From NCBI RefSeq assembly GCF_036174265.1, contig NZ_CP108055.1:7564001-7628000 (forward strand): DNA of 64,000 bases, written 5' to 3'. Numbering within the stretch: the first letter of the stretch is position 1; each line of letters opens with the position of its first letter. Source of the stretch: Streptomyces sp. NBC_00285. Its GTDB lineage: Bacteria; Actinomycetota; Actinomycetes; Streptomycetales; Streptomycetaceae. Positions 18,818-25,999 of this stretch are shown piece by piece. The notes below the pieces were generated by a model that was not told the origin of the DNA, did not search any database, and worked only from the letters and a program-made list of their open reading frames with translations. A program made the position numbers and the translations under genes.

Positions 18818-19009
18818 ATGAACACCCCTGACATCCGCGTCGAGAAGGGCCACGCGGGGCCCGAGGAAGTCGCCGCCATCACGGCGATCCTCCTGGCCCG
18901 CGCCGCCGCCCGGCCCTCCACCGCCCCCACCCACAGCGCTCACCCGAAGGCCGGCTGGCGCCGCCTGGAGCGCGAGGGCGGCTTCCGAGCCCCGCACAGC
19001 TGGCACTGA
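18818..19009 (+). CDS. accE: Acyl-CoA carboxylase epsilon subunit, 63 aa
   Basis: A small actinobacterial carboxylase epsilon subunit. It opens MNTPDIRVEKGHAGPEEVAA, then has ITAILLARAAAR, a short Pro/Ser/Thr-rich linker, and a C-terminal W-x-x-LEREGGFR-x-P-x-SW motif. AccE binds the beta subunit and stimulates activity of the complex. The pairing directly behind accB, with only 57 bp between, is the usual arrangement. A strong hairpin terminator starts 12 bp after its stop. Confidence 0.92.
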   Translation: MNTPDIRVEKGHAGPEEVAAITAILLARAAARPSTAPTHSAHPKAGWRRLEREGGFRAPHSWH

Positions 19010-19020
19010 GCCCGGTGACA

Positions 19021-19064
19021 ACGCCTGAGGGCCCCCTCTCTTTCGAGAGGGGGCCCTCAGGCGT
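19021..19064 (+). terminator. Perfect 20-bp-stem terminator of accBE
   Basis: ACGCCTGAGGGCCCCCTCTC (19021-19040) pairs with all 20 bases of its inverse at 19045-19064 around a TTTC loop. It sits 12 bp after the accE stop. Confidence 0.9.
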
Positions 19065-19098
19065 TCAGGGGCGCGGGGAACTGCGCGACAGACAAGCC

Positions 19099-19143
19099 AC
19101 TGGGCTGCCGCAGACGGCGTACAACCGTCCGTGGCAGCCCAGT
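19099..19143 (-). terminator. Hairpin downstream of cvnD2
   Basis: ACTGGGCTGCC (19099-19109) pairs with GGCAGCCCAGT (19133-19143). An inner ACGG/CCGT pair and a small internal loop complete the structure. It lies 18 bp past the cvnD2 stop (19161, minus), so it probably ends the cvn2 operon while facing the accBE terminator. Confidence 0.6.
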
Positions 19144-19160
19144 AGCCGCAATCAGAACCC

Positions 19161-19742
19161 TTACCGCAGCCGTGCCATCAGCGCGTGCTCCACGAGCGTG
19201 ATGAGGGCCGACTTGGCGTCCGACCGGTGGCGGGCGTCCGTCGTGATGATCGGGGTGTCCGGGCCGATCTGGAGGGCCTCGCGGACCTCGTCCGGGTTGT
19301 ACGGCTGGTTGCCGTCGAACCCGTTCAGAGCGATCACGAAGGGAAGACCCGAGTTCTCGAAGTAGTCGACCGCGGGGAAGCAGTCGGCGAGGCGGCGGGT
19401 GTCGACGAGGACGATGGCGCCGATGGCGCCGCGTACGAGGTCGTCCCACATGAACCAGAAGCGGTCCTGGCCGGGTGTACCGAAGAGGTACAGGATCAGG
19501 TCCTGGTCCAGGGTGATGCGGCCGAAGTCCATGGCGACCGTGGTGGTCGTCTTGTCCCCGGTGTGGGTGAGGTCGTCGATGCCCGCTGACGCGGACGTCA
19601 TCACGGCCTCGGTACGCAGCGGGTTGATCTCCGAGACGGCGCCGACGAACGTGGTCTTGCCCACGCCGAAGCCACCCGCCACCACGATCTTCGCCGAGGT
19701 GGTGGAGCGGGAAGGACCGCCGCTAGAGCTTGCGAAGTCCAC
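19161..19742 (-). CDS. cvnD2: Conservon Ras-like small GTPase CvnD, 193 aa (cvn2)
   Basis: A small GTP-binding protein of the bacterial MglA/CvnD type. The P-loop is GGFGVGKTT near residues 23-31, the switch II-like motif is FGTPGQDRFWFMWDD, and ALNGFDGNQP occupies the NKxD position in degenerate form. In the conservon model, CvnD is the GTPase partner of the membrane-associated A, B and C proteins. The start is GTG 19742, and it overlaps the end of cvnC2 by 20 bp, implying coupled translation. It is last in the cvnA2-B2-C2-D2 operon. An internal 287-bp tract is almost identical to cvnD1. The numbering follows recalled S. coelicolor order. Confidence 0.93.
   Translation of the reverse strand: MDFASSSGGPSRSTTSAKIVVAGGFGVGKTTFVGAVSEINPLRTEAVMTSASAGIDDLTHTGDKTTTTVAMDFGRITLDQDLILYLFGTPGQDRFWFMWDDLVRGAIGAIVLVDTRRLADCFPAVDYFENSGLPFVIALNGFDGNQPYNPDEVREALQIGPDTPIITTDARHRSDAKSALITLVEHALMARLR
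19408..19694 (-). repeat. 287-bp tract shared with cvnD1 (copy 1)
   Basis: Aligned with 24758-25044 at a constant offset of 5,350 bp, this tract differs at only 2 positions, near 19553-19556. Divergence begins abruptly on both sides (mismatches at 19407 and 19695). Synonymous sites are conserved too, which suggests recent homogenisation. Confidence 0.85.
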
Positions 19743-20304
19743 TGAGCACCCTTTCGAGCAGTGTCACGTCTGGCTGGCCGCCGGCGCTCTCGTCGCCGCC
19801 GGGCTGATGGATGGCGACCAGTCCCGCCTCCGCCAAGTCGGCGACGAGGATCCTGGCCACGCCGAGGGGGATGGTCAGCAACGCCGAGATCTCGGCGACC
19901 GACTTGATCTCTCGGCAGAGATTGCAGATGCGCTGATGCTCGGGCAACTGGCCCTGCATCTGGTGCGGCTGCGCGGTGGTGTGCACCAGCGCCTCGATGG
20001 CGAGCTGGTAGCGCGGGCGGGTCCGGCCGCCGGTCATGGCGTACGGACGCACCAGGGGATTGCTTGTGCCGCCGGCAGGGGAAGGCTCCGAGGAGCGGCG
20101 CTGCGGCTGCACGGGCTGGATGCGCGGGGCCGGCGGCTGGTCGTACGGCGACGGCCCGGGACCCTGGGGGCTCTGGGGCGCGTACGGCCGCTGGCTGGGT
20201 GCGGAGGGGAAGTTGTAGCGGTTCGGGTTCTGGGAACCGTCGTTCTGACCCTGGCCAGGGCCGTACGACCAATTGCCAGATGAACCACCTGGGGGTGTTG
20301 CCAC
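19723..20304 (-). CDS. cvnC2: Conservon DUF742 protein CvnC, 193 aa (cvn2)
   Basis: The C-terminal half (about 85-193) is a DUF742 domain: LVRPYAMTGGRTRPRYQLAI, LPEHQRICNLCREIKSVAEI and IPLGVARILVADLAEAGLVA, a winged-helix-like fold. The N-terminal 85 residues are a disordered Pro/Gln/Ser-rich extension that the cvn1 copy lacks. I start it at GTG 20304, which has an excellent GGAGGAGAGA Shine-Dalgarno. It lies between cvnB2 and cvnD2 and overlaps the latter. CvnC proteins associate with CvnA, B and D; their own biochemical role is not established. Confidence 0.92.
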   Translation of the reverse strand: MATPPGGSSGNWSYGPGQGQNDGSQNPNRYNFPSAPSQRPYAPQSPQGPGPSPYDQPPAPRIQPVQPQRRSSEPSPAGGTSNPLVRPYAMTGGRTRPRYQLAIEALVHTTAQPHQMQGQLPEHQRICNLCREIKSVAEISALLTIPLGVARILVADLAEAGLVAIHQPGGDESAGGQPDVTLLERVLSGLRKL

Positions 20305-20354
20305 TCTCTCTCCTCCTCCGACTGTGCCGGGCACCCATCACGCTGTGTGGAGCC

Positions 20355-20384
20355 GCGTCCCGAAACCTTACGGCCCCGGGACGC
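20355..20384 (-). other. Intercistronic hairpin between cvnB2 and cvnC2
   Basis: GCGTCCCG (20355-20362) pairs with CGGGACGC (20377-20384) across a 14-nt loop within the 100-bp gap between cvnB2 and cvnC2. It could be an mRNA processing or partial-termination element that adjusts B to C/D ratios; the role is inferred. Confidence 0.35.
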
Positions 20385-20404
20385 CAAAACGCACCGTCTG
20401 TCTG

Positions 20405-20827
20405 TCAGTTGAGCAGGCTGCCCTGGAGCTCTGCACGCAGATCGGGTGTCAGGACCGAGCCGGCACGGTCCACCAGAAGGGCCATCTCGTACCCAATGAG
20501 ACCGATGTCCGCCTCGGGGTGCGCGAGGACCGCGAGCGAGGAACCGTCGGACACGGACATGAGGAACAGGAATCCCCGCTCCATCTCCACAACCGTCTGG
20601 TTCACCGCGCCGCCCTCGAAGATGCGCGAGGCACCCGCGGTCAGCGAGGTCAGCCCCGACGCGACGGCCGCCAACTGATCGGCACGGTCGCGCGGGAAGC
20701 CGTCGGACATCGCCAGAAGGAGTCCGTCGGCGGAGACCACCACCGTGTGGGACACACCCGGGGTGTTGTCCACGAAGTTGGTGATCAACCAGTTCAGGTT
20801 CTGCGCCGCCTGGCTCATCGGGCTCAC
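20405..20827 (-). CDS. cvnB2: Conservon roadblock/LC7 protein CvnB, 140 aa (cvn2)
   Basis: A single roadblock/LC7 domain of the MglB type: LNWLITNFVDNTPGVSHTVV, SADGLLLAMSDGFPRDRADQ, GFLFLMSVSDGSSLAVLAHP and IGLIGYEMALLVDRAG. Roadblock proteins act as scaffolds or GAPs for MglA-like GTPases, here presumably CvnD2. I choose GTG 20827, whose GGAG lies 7 nt before it inside the cvnA2 stop region; an ATG three codons later is the alternative. It is separated from cvnA2 by a single base. Confidence 0.94.
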   Translation of the reverse strand: MSPMSQAAQNLNWLITNFVDNTPGVSHTVVVSADGLLLAMSDGFPRDRADQLAAVASGLTSLTAGASRIFEGGAVNQTVVEMERGFLFLMSVSDGSSLAVLAHPEADIGLIGYEMALLVDRAGSVLTPDLRAELQGSLLN

Positions 20828-20828
20828 A

Positions 20829-23800
20829 CTAACGCTCCTGGTTGTAGGTGCTGTCAGAGCCGAAGCCCTGACCGTTCGTTTCACTGCCTGCGTTGCGGCC
20901 CCGCTGCACACCGCGACGCAAATTGCTCAGCCGGCCCCGGACGTCCTCGGGAGCGCGGGAGACCGACGGGCCTCCCTGGGGGCTGGCTTCGGCGGCTCCC
21001 TCGACCAGGTTGGCCTTGGGCACCCGCCGCGGCAGACCGGAGGAGGTGACCCCGCCCGCCTTGGGCTTCTTGAGCTGGGAGGCCTGCTGCCACCGCTCGT
21101 CGTTGTTCGAGCGCCAGATGTCGCTGCTGCCGTTGCTCTCCGGCGCGGAGGCCGGCTTCTCCTGGGGCGCGTGCCGCGTGCCGTTCGCGCCGCTCCCGGT
21201 GGCGCCACGGCGGGGAAGCCCCGCGTCGGTCAGTTCGTGACCCACTGCGGCCGGGGCCGGTCCCGGCCGTTCGAAGCCTACGCGCTCACGCTCACTCACG
21301 TCAGCGGCCTGCACAGATTCCGTTTCCGGGGCGTACTGGTCCGTGTAGCCGTTCCGGTGACCGTCCGGCTGCGGCCAGTCATCCTGGTAGCGGCGCTCCT
21401 CGAAGCCCGAGAAGGTCTCCGGGGCAGCCGCGTGCACCGCCGCGGGCTCCTCCTGGACCGATTCCGGATACGAGGGCTCCGGGTAGCCGCCGCCCGGGGA
21501 GAAGGTGTCGTTCTGCGGCAGGCCGCCGTTCGGCGCGTAGTACGGCTCGTCGTACGCCGGGCGCTTCGGCTCCTCGTACGCCGTGTGCCGCTGCTCCTCG
21601 TACGGTGCCTGCTGAACCTCCTCGTACGACGTCTGCTGGTCGTAGGAGGCGGGCTGCTGCTCGGGGAAGCCGCTCAGGCCGTTGTCGTAACCGGTCTGGG
21701 GGGCGTTGCGGGGACCGTCGAACGCCTCGGTGTACGACGGGTCCGGACCCTGGAGGGCGGCCGGCTCGCCGCCGTTCTGGGACTCCAGGGCCGCACGGCG
21801 TTCCTCGCGCATCAGGGAACGGCCGACCGGGTCCAGCTCGCGTATGTCGTCCGGGACCTCGGAGTAGCGGCTGTCGTCGAAGCCGAGCTCCGCGGCCGTA
21901 CGCATCGGCAGGCCGGTGTTGAAGTCCTCGCCCTGGTAGTGCTGCTGCTCCGGCATGATCTGCGAGACGGTGAACTCGTCGGTGGCCGGCTGGTGCTCGC
22001 CGCCACCGCCGTGCGTGATCGCGTCGGGCAGCATGACCAGCGAGGTGGTGCCGGCCTGCTCGCCCGAGGGACGCAGCTGGACGCGGATACCGTGCCGGTC
22101 GGACAGCCGGCCGACCACGAACAGGCCCATGCGCTGGGAGATCGCGGCGTCCACGGTCGGCGGGTTGGCCAGCTTGTGGTTGATGTCCGCGAAGTCCTCG
22201 GCGGTGAGGCCGATGCCCTTGTCGTGGATCTCGATCATGATGCGGCCGTCGGGCAGCCGGGTCGCGGTGACGCGGACCTTGGTCTGCGGCGAGGAGAACG
22301 TCGTGGCGTTCTCCAGCAGCTCGGCCAGCAGGTGCACGAGGTCGGTCACGGCGCGGCCGTGGATCTCGGCCTCCGGAACACCCGACAGCTCGACACGCTC
22401 GTACTGCTCGACCTCGGAGGAGGCGGCGCGCAGCACGTCTACCAGCGGGACCGGCTGGTCCCAGCGGCGGCCCGGCTCCTCGCCGGCGAGGACCAGGAGG
22501 TTCTCGCCGTTGCGGCGCATACGGGTCGCGAGGTGGTCCAGACGGAAGAGGTTCTCCAACTGGTCCGGGTCGGCCTCGTTGTTCTCCAGGTCGGTGATCA
22601 GGGTCAGCTGGCCCTCGATCAGCGACTGGTTGCGCCGGGACAGGTTGGTGAAGATCGCGTTGATGTTGCCCCGCAGCAGGGCCTGCTCGGAGGCCAGTCG
22701 TACGGCCTCGCGGTGGACCTGGTCGAAGGCGCGGGCGACCTCGCCGATCTCGTCCCTGGTGTTGATGGGGATCGGCTGGACCCGGGTGTCCACCCGGCCG
22801 GGGTCGGTGCGCGAGAGCTGGTCGACGAGCATCGGCAGGCGCTGCTCGGCGATGCCGAAGGCGGCGTTGCGCAGCTGGCGCATCGAGCGGGACATCTGCC
22901 GGGCGACCGCACCGGCCAGGATGAACGCGAGGAGCAGGGCGACCACGACGGCGGCACCCACGATGAACGCGTCGCGCTTGGCCTCGTCGGCGATGCTCGC
23001 GGCCTCGTTCACCGCGGTGTCGGCCAGGTCCGTCTCGATCTGACGGTAGGCGTTGTACTTGAGGGTGTTGACCGCCCACCAGTTCTCGGCGGTGATGCCG
23101 TCCTTGGCGAGCGCTGCACGGGCGCTGTCGTCCATCGACGGCAGCGTGGCGATGGCGGTGACCATCTGGGTGGGGTTGGACGGCGGCGGGACGTAGGCCG
23201 GGTTCTTGGCCGCGGCCTCCTTGGCCAGCGCCGCGCCCTCGGCCTGGATCTGCTTCTTCGCGGTGTCGAGCTTCGCCGCGTCGGCCTCGGTGCCACCGCC
23301 GATGTACTCCTCGACGGCGATGCCCTCCAGGTACGCGTACGAGGACAGGGCGACCCGCTGGCTGGCGAAGCTGCTCAGTCCCGGGCCCGGCTTGATCAGC
23401 AGGTGCATGCCGATGGAGCGCTGCAGCGACAGTGCCGCCTTGGTCAGCTCGATCGCGTAGACGGTGCGGCCGTAGCTGGTGATGTTGCCGGTGCCGAGGC
23501 CGAGCTCGTTGGCGAACTCCGTCAGCGGGTGCGCGACCTGCGTGTAGCCCTCTTCGGTCTTCACGCCGGTGAGCTTGGGGGAGGTGTAGGCGCCCGCGCG
23601 CAGCGTCTGGAGCGCACCCTCACCGTCACGGAACACCTGCAGACGGCGTTGGAGACCCGCCTTCTGCGGCATGTTCTGCGCGGCCTCGTCGAAGGCGTCG
23701 GCGGCCTGGTCGGTCTTCTTGCGGGCTGCGACGACCGTGGCGTTGTCCTGCCCCTCCCCGCTCAGCAGGGGGGCGGCGGTGCTGTCGCGCTCCTGGTAGA

Positions 23801-24107
23801 GGGCGTCGGCGTAGCTGAGGGAGGCCCGCACGAGGCGCGCGGTGCTCTCGGCGTCCTCGGCTTCCCGCCAGGTGTCGATCGAGCTCTTGACCTGGAAGCC
23901 GCCCATGACGAGGCCGACGATCACGGGTATGAGCAGGATCGCGTTCAGCCGGGTCGGCACCCGCCAGTTGCGCGGGGAGAAACGGCCACCGCTGGACGGC
24001 GGCGCGGCCGACTCCTGGCCGGGCACAGGGGAGGGCGCCGCTCCGCGCGGCGGCGGGGTGAAGTTGCCCCGGGCCGACGGCTCGGGACCGCTCTTGCTTC
24101 GCCTCAC
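20829..24107 (-). CDS. cvnA2: Conservon sensor ATPase/histidine-kinase-like CvnA, 1092 aa (cvn2)
   Basis: Membrane sensor: TM1 at about 55-75, an extracytoplasmic nitrate-sensor-like (NIT) domain at about 90-375, TM2 at about 379-402, then HAMP. An H-box-like helix follows (RLDHLATRMRRNGENLL, near 525), then a GHKL ATPase with N-box ELLENATTF near 599, IHDKGIGL and MGLFVVGRL. A roughly 380-residue disordered tail, rich in Tyr, Gln, Glu and Pro, ends with SGLPRRVP...ANLV and DVRGRLSNLRRG, motifs shared with CvnA1. The start is GTG 24107 with GAGAGG 11 nt upstream, the same spacing as in cvnA1. It is predicted to signal through CvnB/C/D rather than a classical response regulator. Confidence 0.92.
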   Translation of the reverse strand: MRRSKSGPEPSARGNFTPPPRGAAPSPVPGQESAAPPSSGGRFSPRNWRVPTRLNAILLIPVIVGLVMGGFQVKSSIDTWREAEDAESTARLVRASLSYADALYQERDSTAAPLLSGEGQDNATVVAARKKTDQAADAFDEAAQNMPQKAGLQRRLQVFRDGEGALQTLRAGAYTSPKLTGVKTEEGYTQVAHPLTEFANELGLGTGNITSYGRTVYAIELTKAALSLQRSIGMHLLIKPGPGLSSFASQRVALSSYAYLEGIAVEEYIGGGTEADAAKLDTAKKQIQAEGAALAKEAAAKNPAYVPPPSNPTQMVTAIATLPSMDDSARAALAKDGITAENWWAVNTLKYNAYRQIETDLADTAVNEAASIADEAKRDAFIVGAAVVVALLLAFILAGAVARQMSRSMRQLRNAAFGIAEQRLPMLVDQLSRTDPGRVDTRVQPIPINTRDEIGEVARAFDQVHREAVRLASEQALLRGNINAIFTNLSRRNQSLIEGQLTLITDLENNEADPDQLENLFRLDHLATRMRRNGENLLVLAGEEPGRRWDQPVPLVDVLRAASSEVEQYERVELSGVPEAEIHGRAVTDLVHLLAELLENATTFSSPQTKVRVTATRLPDGRIMIEIHDKGIGLTAEDFADINHKLANPPTVDAAISQRMGLFVVGRLSDRHGIRVQLRPSGEQAGTTSLVMLPDAITHGGGGEHQPATDEFTVSQIMPEQQHYQGEDFNTGLPMRTAAELGFDDSRYSEVPDDIRELDPVGRSLMREERRAALESQNGGEPAALQGPDPSYTEAFDGPRNAPQTGYDNGLSGFPEQQPASYDQQTSYEEVQQAPYEEQRHTAYEEPKRPAYDEPYYAPNGGLPQNDTFSPGGGYPEPSYPESVQEEPAAVHAAAPETFSGFEERRYQDDWPQPDGHRNGYTDQYAPETESVQAADVSERERVGFERPGPAPAAVGHELTDAGLPRRGATGSGANGTRHAPQEKPASAPESNGSSDIWRSNNDERWQQASQLKKPKAGGVTSSGLPRRVPKANLVEGAAEASPQGGPSVSRAPEDVRGRLSNLRRGVQRGRNAGSETNGQGFGSDSTYNQER

Positions 24108-24510
24108 TCGACCAACAACCTCTCGGAGGGGTCGGCACCTTACGTTGTGCCGCAGTCTCTCAGAGCCCAGTACGCCTTCGACTAGTGAGTACGTCGTTGA
24201 CTATTGGGCAGTTCACGCATTCCAGCACGACGTCCTGCGCAGCTCCAAACAGTGGTACGCATGGATTCCGTGTGATGTAAGCCCTAGATAAAACGGTCAT
24301 AAAGAACGAGCCCCGCCAAATGACGGGGCCGTTGTGAGCACAGCGAGACCGGTTGGCAACCACGCGTGGCCGTACCACCCGATTCCACTGCCGAAACGTT
24401 ATGAACACCGGGGCCGACCGTGTCAAAGACCACAGCCGGCTCCGGGACATCTACGACAACTGCCGTATGGCGTTGTTGATTTGGGAGCTGGTCGACACAC
24501 CTTGGAGGCG
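24108..24510. other. 403-bp intergenic region between cvn operons, promoter-bearing
   Basis: Base composition drops clearly (near 50% GC around 24180-24310) compared with the flanking genes. The region must hold the cvnA2 promoter and the cvn1 terminator. Candidate minus-strand hexamers (TTATGA, 17 bp, TACATC around 24270-24300) are weak. Short open frames here lack coding-type third positions. I see no RNA gene. Confidence 0.5.
24310..24329 (-). terminator. Possible cvn1 operon terminator
   Basis: GCCCCG (24310-24315) pairs with CGGGGC (24324-24329) around an 8-nt AT-rich loop. On the minus strand it is followed by a T-rich run (TCGTTCTTTAT). It lies 180 bp beyond the cvnD1 stop, which is distant but is the best candidate. 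Confidence 0.4.
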
Positions 24511-25086
24511 CTACCGCAGGCGTGCCATCAGGGCGTGCTCGACGAGCGTGATGAGGGCCGACTTGGCGTCCGACCGGTGGCGGGCGTCCGTCGTGATGAT
24601 CGGCGCGTCCGGCCCGATCTGCAAGGCCTCGCGCACCTCCTCGGGAGCGTACGGCTGGTGTCCCTCGAAGCCGTTGAGCGCGACGACGAACGGCAGGCCG
24701 CTGTTCTCGAAGTAGTCGACTGCGGGGAAGCAGTCGGCGAGACGGCGGGTGTCGACCAGGACGATGGCGCCGATGGCGCCGCGTACGAGGTCGTCCCACA
24801 TGAACCAGAAGCGGTCCTGGCCGGGTGTACCGAAGAGGTACAGGATCAGGTCCTGGTCCAGGGTGATGCGGCCGAAGTCCATGGCGACCGTGGTGGTCGT
24901 CTTGCCGCCGGTGTGGGTGAGGTCGTCGATGCCCGCTGACGCGGACGTCATCACGGCCTCGGTACGCAGCGGGTTGATCTCCGAGACGGCGCCGACGAAC
25001 GTGGTCTTGCCCACGCCGAAGCCACCCGCCACCACGATCTTCGCGGAGGTGGTCGCCCGCCCCGCGTCAGAGCTTGCGAAGTCCAC
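24511..25086 (-). CDS. cvnD1: Conservon Ras-like small GTPase CvnD, 191 aa (cvn1)
   Basis: Paralogue of cvnD2 with the same GTPase motifs: P-loop GGFGVGKTT at 21-29, TPGQDRFWF in the switch II region and ALNGFEGHQP at the base-recognition position. The start is GTG 25086, overlapping cvnC1 by 20 bp exactly as in cvn2. The first 14 residues differ from CvnD2. The central 95 codons are nearly identical at DNA level while the C-terminal third diverges at synonymous sites, indicating local sequence exchange. It is last in the cvn1 operon. Confidence 0.93.
   Translation of the reverse strand: MDFASSDAGRATTSAKIVVAGGFGVGKTTFVGAVSEINPLRTEAVMTSASAGIDDLTHTGGKTTTTVAMDFGRITLDQDLILYLFGTPGQDRFWFMWDDLVRGAIGAIVLVDTRRLADCFPAVDYFENSGLPFVVALNGFEGHQPYAPEEVREALQIGPDAPIITTDARHRSDAKSALITLVEHALMARLR
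24758..25044 (-). repeat. 287-bp tract shared with cvnD2 (copy 2)
   Basis: Partner of 19408-19694 with 2 mismatches in 287 bp. It spans from just after the P-loop-proximal codons to the GTPase core and has sharp edges. It is a direct repeat 5,350 bp away, so recombination between copies would delete the cvnA2-B2-C2 genes between them. Confidence 0.85.
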
Positions 25087-25465
25087 TGAGCACCCTTTCG
25101 AGCAGCGTCACATCGGGAGCGCCGCCGTTGTTCTCGTCGCCGCCCGGCTGGTGGATGGCCACCAGGCCGGCCTCGGCGAGGTCCGCGACGAGGATCCTGG
25201 CCACACCGAGCGGCATGGCGAGCAGCGCCGAGACCTCGGCGACCGACTTCACCTCGCGGCACAGGTGGCAGATGCGCTGGTGCTCGGGGAGGAGTCCCAT
25301 CAGCGACGCCGGGTCGGCCGTGGTGCTGATCAGAGCCTCGATGGCGAGCTGGTAGCGCGGCCGGGTCCGGCCGCCGGTCATCGCGTACGGACGTACCAGC
25401 GGCTGGTCGCCCTCATCCTCGTACGGCTCCGCGTACGGATCATGAGAGGCGGTGGGCGGGGTCAT
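25067..25465 (-). CDS. cvnC1: Conservon DUF742 protein CvnC, 132 aa (cvn1)
   Basis: A DUF742 domain fills residues about 25-132: PLVRPYAMTGGRTRPRYQLA, LPEHQRICHLCREVKSVAEV and MPLGVARILVADLAEAGLVA. The N-terminal extension is only about 25 residues, against about 85 in CvnC2. I choose ATG 25465 because GGAGG lies 4 nt upstream; the frame extends 12 codons further. It overlaps cvnD1 by 20 bp. The DRADQ-type roadblock gene cvnB1 precedes it by 111 bp. Confidence 0.92.
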   Translation of the reverse strand: MTPPTASHDPYAEPYEDEGDQPLVRPYAMTGGRTRPRYQLAIEALISTTADPASLMGLLPEHQRICHLCREVKSVAEVSALLAMPLGVARILVADLAEAGLVAIHQPGGDENNGGAPDVTLLERVLSGLRKL

Positions 25466-25576
25466 GAATCCTCCGGGCGGGACAGCAAGTCGGTCGGGCA
25501 AGCCGTCTGAGAGAGGCCGGTGGGGGGATTGTGGCGGCCGGACGGTGATTTCGTGAGAGGGGTGGATCCGGGCGGA

Positions 25577-25999
25577 TCAGTGGAGCAGACTGCCTTGCAG
25601 CTCGGCTCGCAGATCCGGCGTGAGCACTGCCCCAGCGCGGTCGACCAGCAGTGCCATCTCGTAACCGACGAGGCCGATGTCGCAGTCCGGGTGCGCGAGG
25701 ACCGCGAGCGAGGAACCGTCCGAGACGGACATGAGGAAGAGGAATCCCCGCTCCATCTCCACGACGGTCTGGGCCACGCTGCCGCCCTCGAAGATCCGAG
25801 AGGCACCCGCTGTCAGCGAGGTGAGCCCTGACGCGACGGCCGCCAACTGGTCGGCACGGTCACGCGGGAAACCCTCGGACATCGCCAGCAGGAGGCCGTC
25901 GGCGGACACGACGACGGTGTGGGACACCCCTGGGGTGTTGTCCACGAAGTTGGTGATCAACCAGTTGAGGTTCTGTGCCGCCTGGCTCATCGGGCTCAA
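25577..25999 (-). CDS. cvnB1: Conservon roadblock/LC7 protein CvnB, 140 aa (cvn1)
   Basis: A roadblock/LC7 domain nearly identical to CvnB2 (LNWLITNFVDNTPGVSHTVV, FPRDRADQLAAVASGL, GFLFLMSVSDGSSLAVLAHP). The start appears to be TTG 25999, directly abutting the TAG of cvnA1, with GGAG 6 nt before it. The equivalent codon in cvn2 is GTG, so both paralogues avoid ATG at this junction; ATG three codons in is the alternative. It is the likely partner of CvnD1 and CvnA1. Confidence 0.93.
   Translation of the reverse strand: MSPMSQAAQNLNWLITNFVDNTPGVSHTVVVSADGLLLAMSEGFPRDRADQLAAVASGLTSLTAGASRIFEGGSVAQTVVEMERGFLFLMSVSDGSSLAVLAHPDCDIGLVGYEMALLVDRAGAVLTPDLRAELQGSLLH

Noticed and set aside
20745..24185. 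1146-codon plus-strand open frame across cvnA2
   Set aside because: Shadow of cvnA2; low-complexity Val/Gly/Arg protein without domains. The same holds for 26354-29827 opposite cvnA1.
24182..24262. 26-codon minus-strand ORF (MRTTVWSCAG...) upstream of cvnA2, possible leader peptide
   Set aside because: Third positions are not GC-biased, the ribosome site is weak, and an overlapping frame is open too. It lies in a low-GC promoter region and is probably non-coding.
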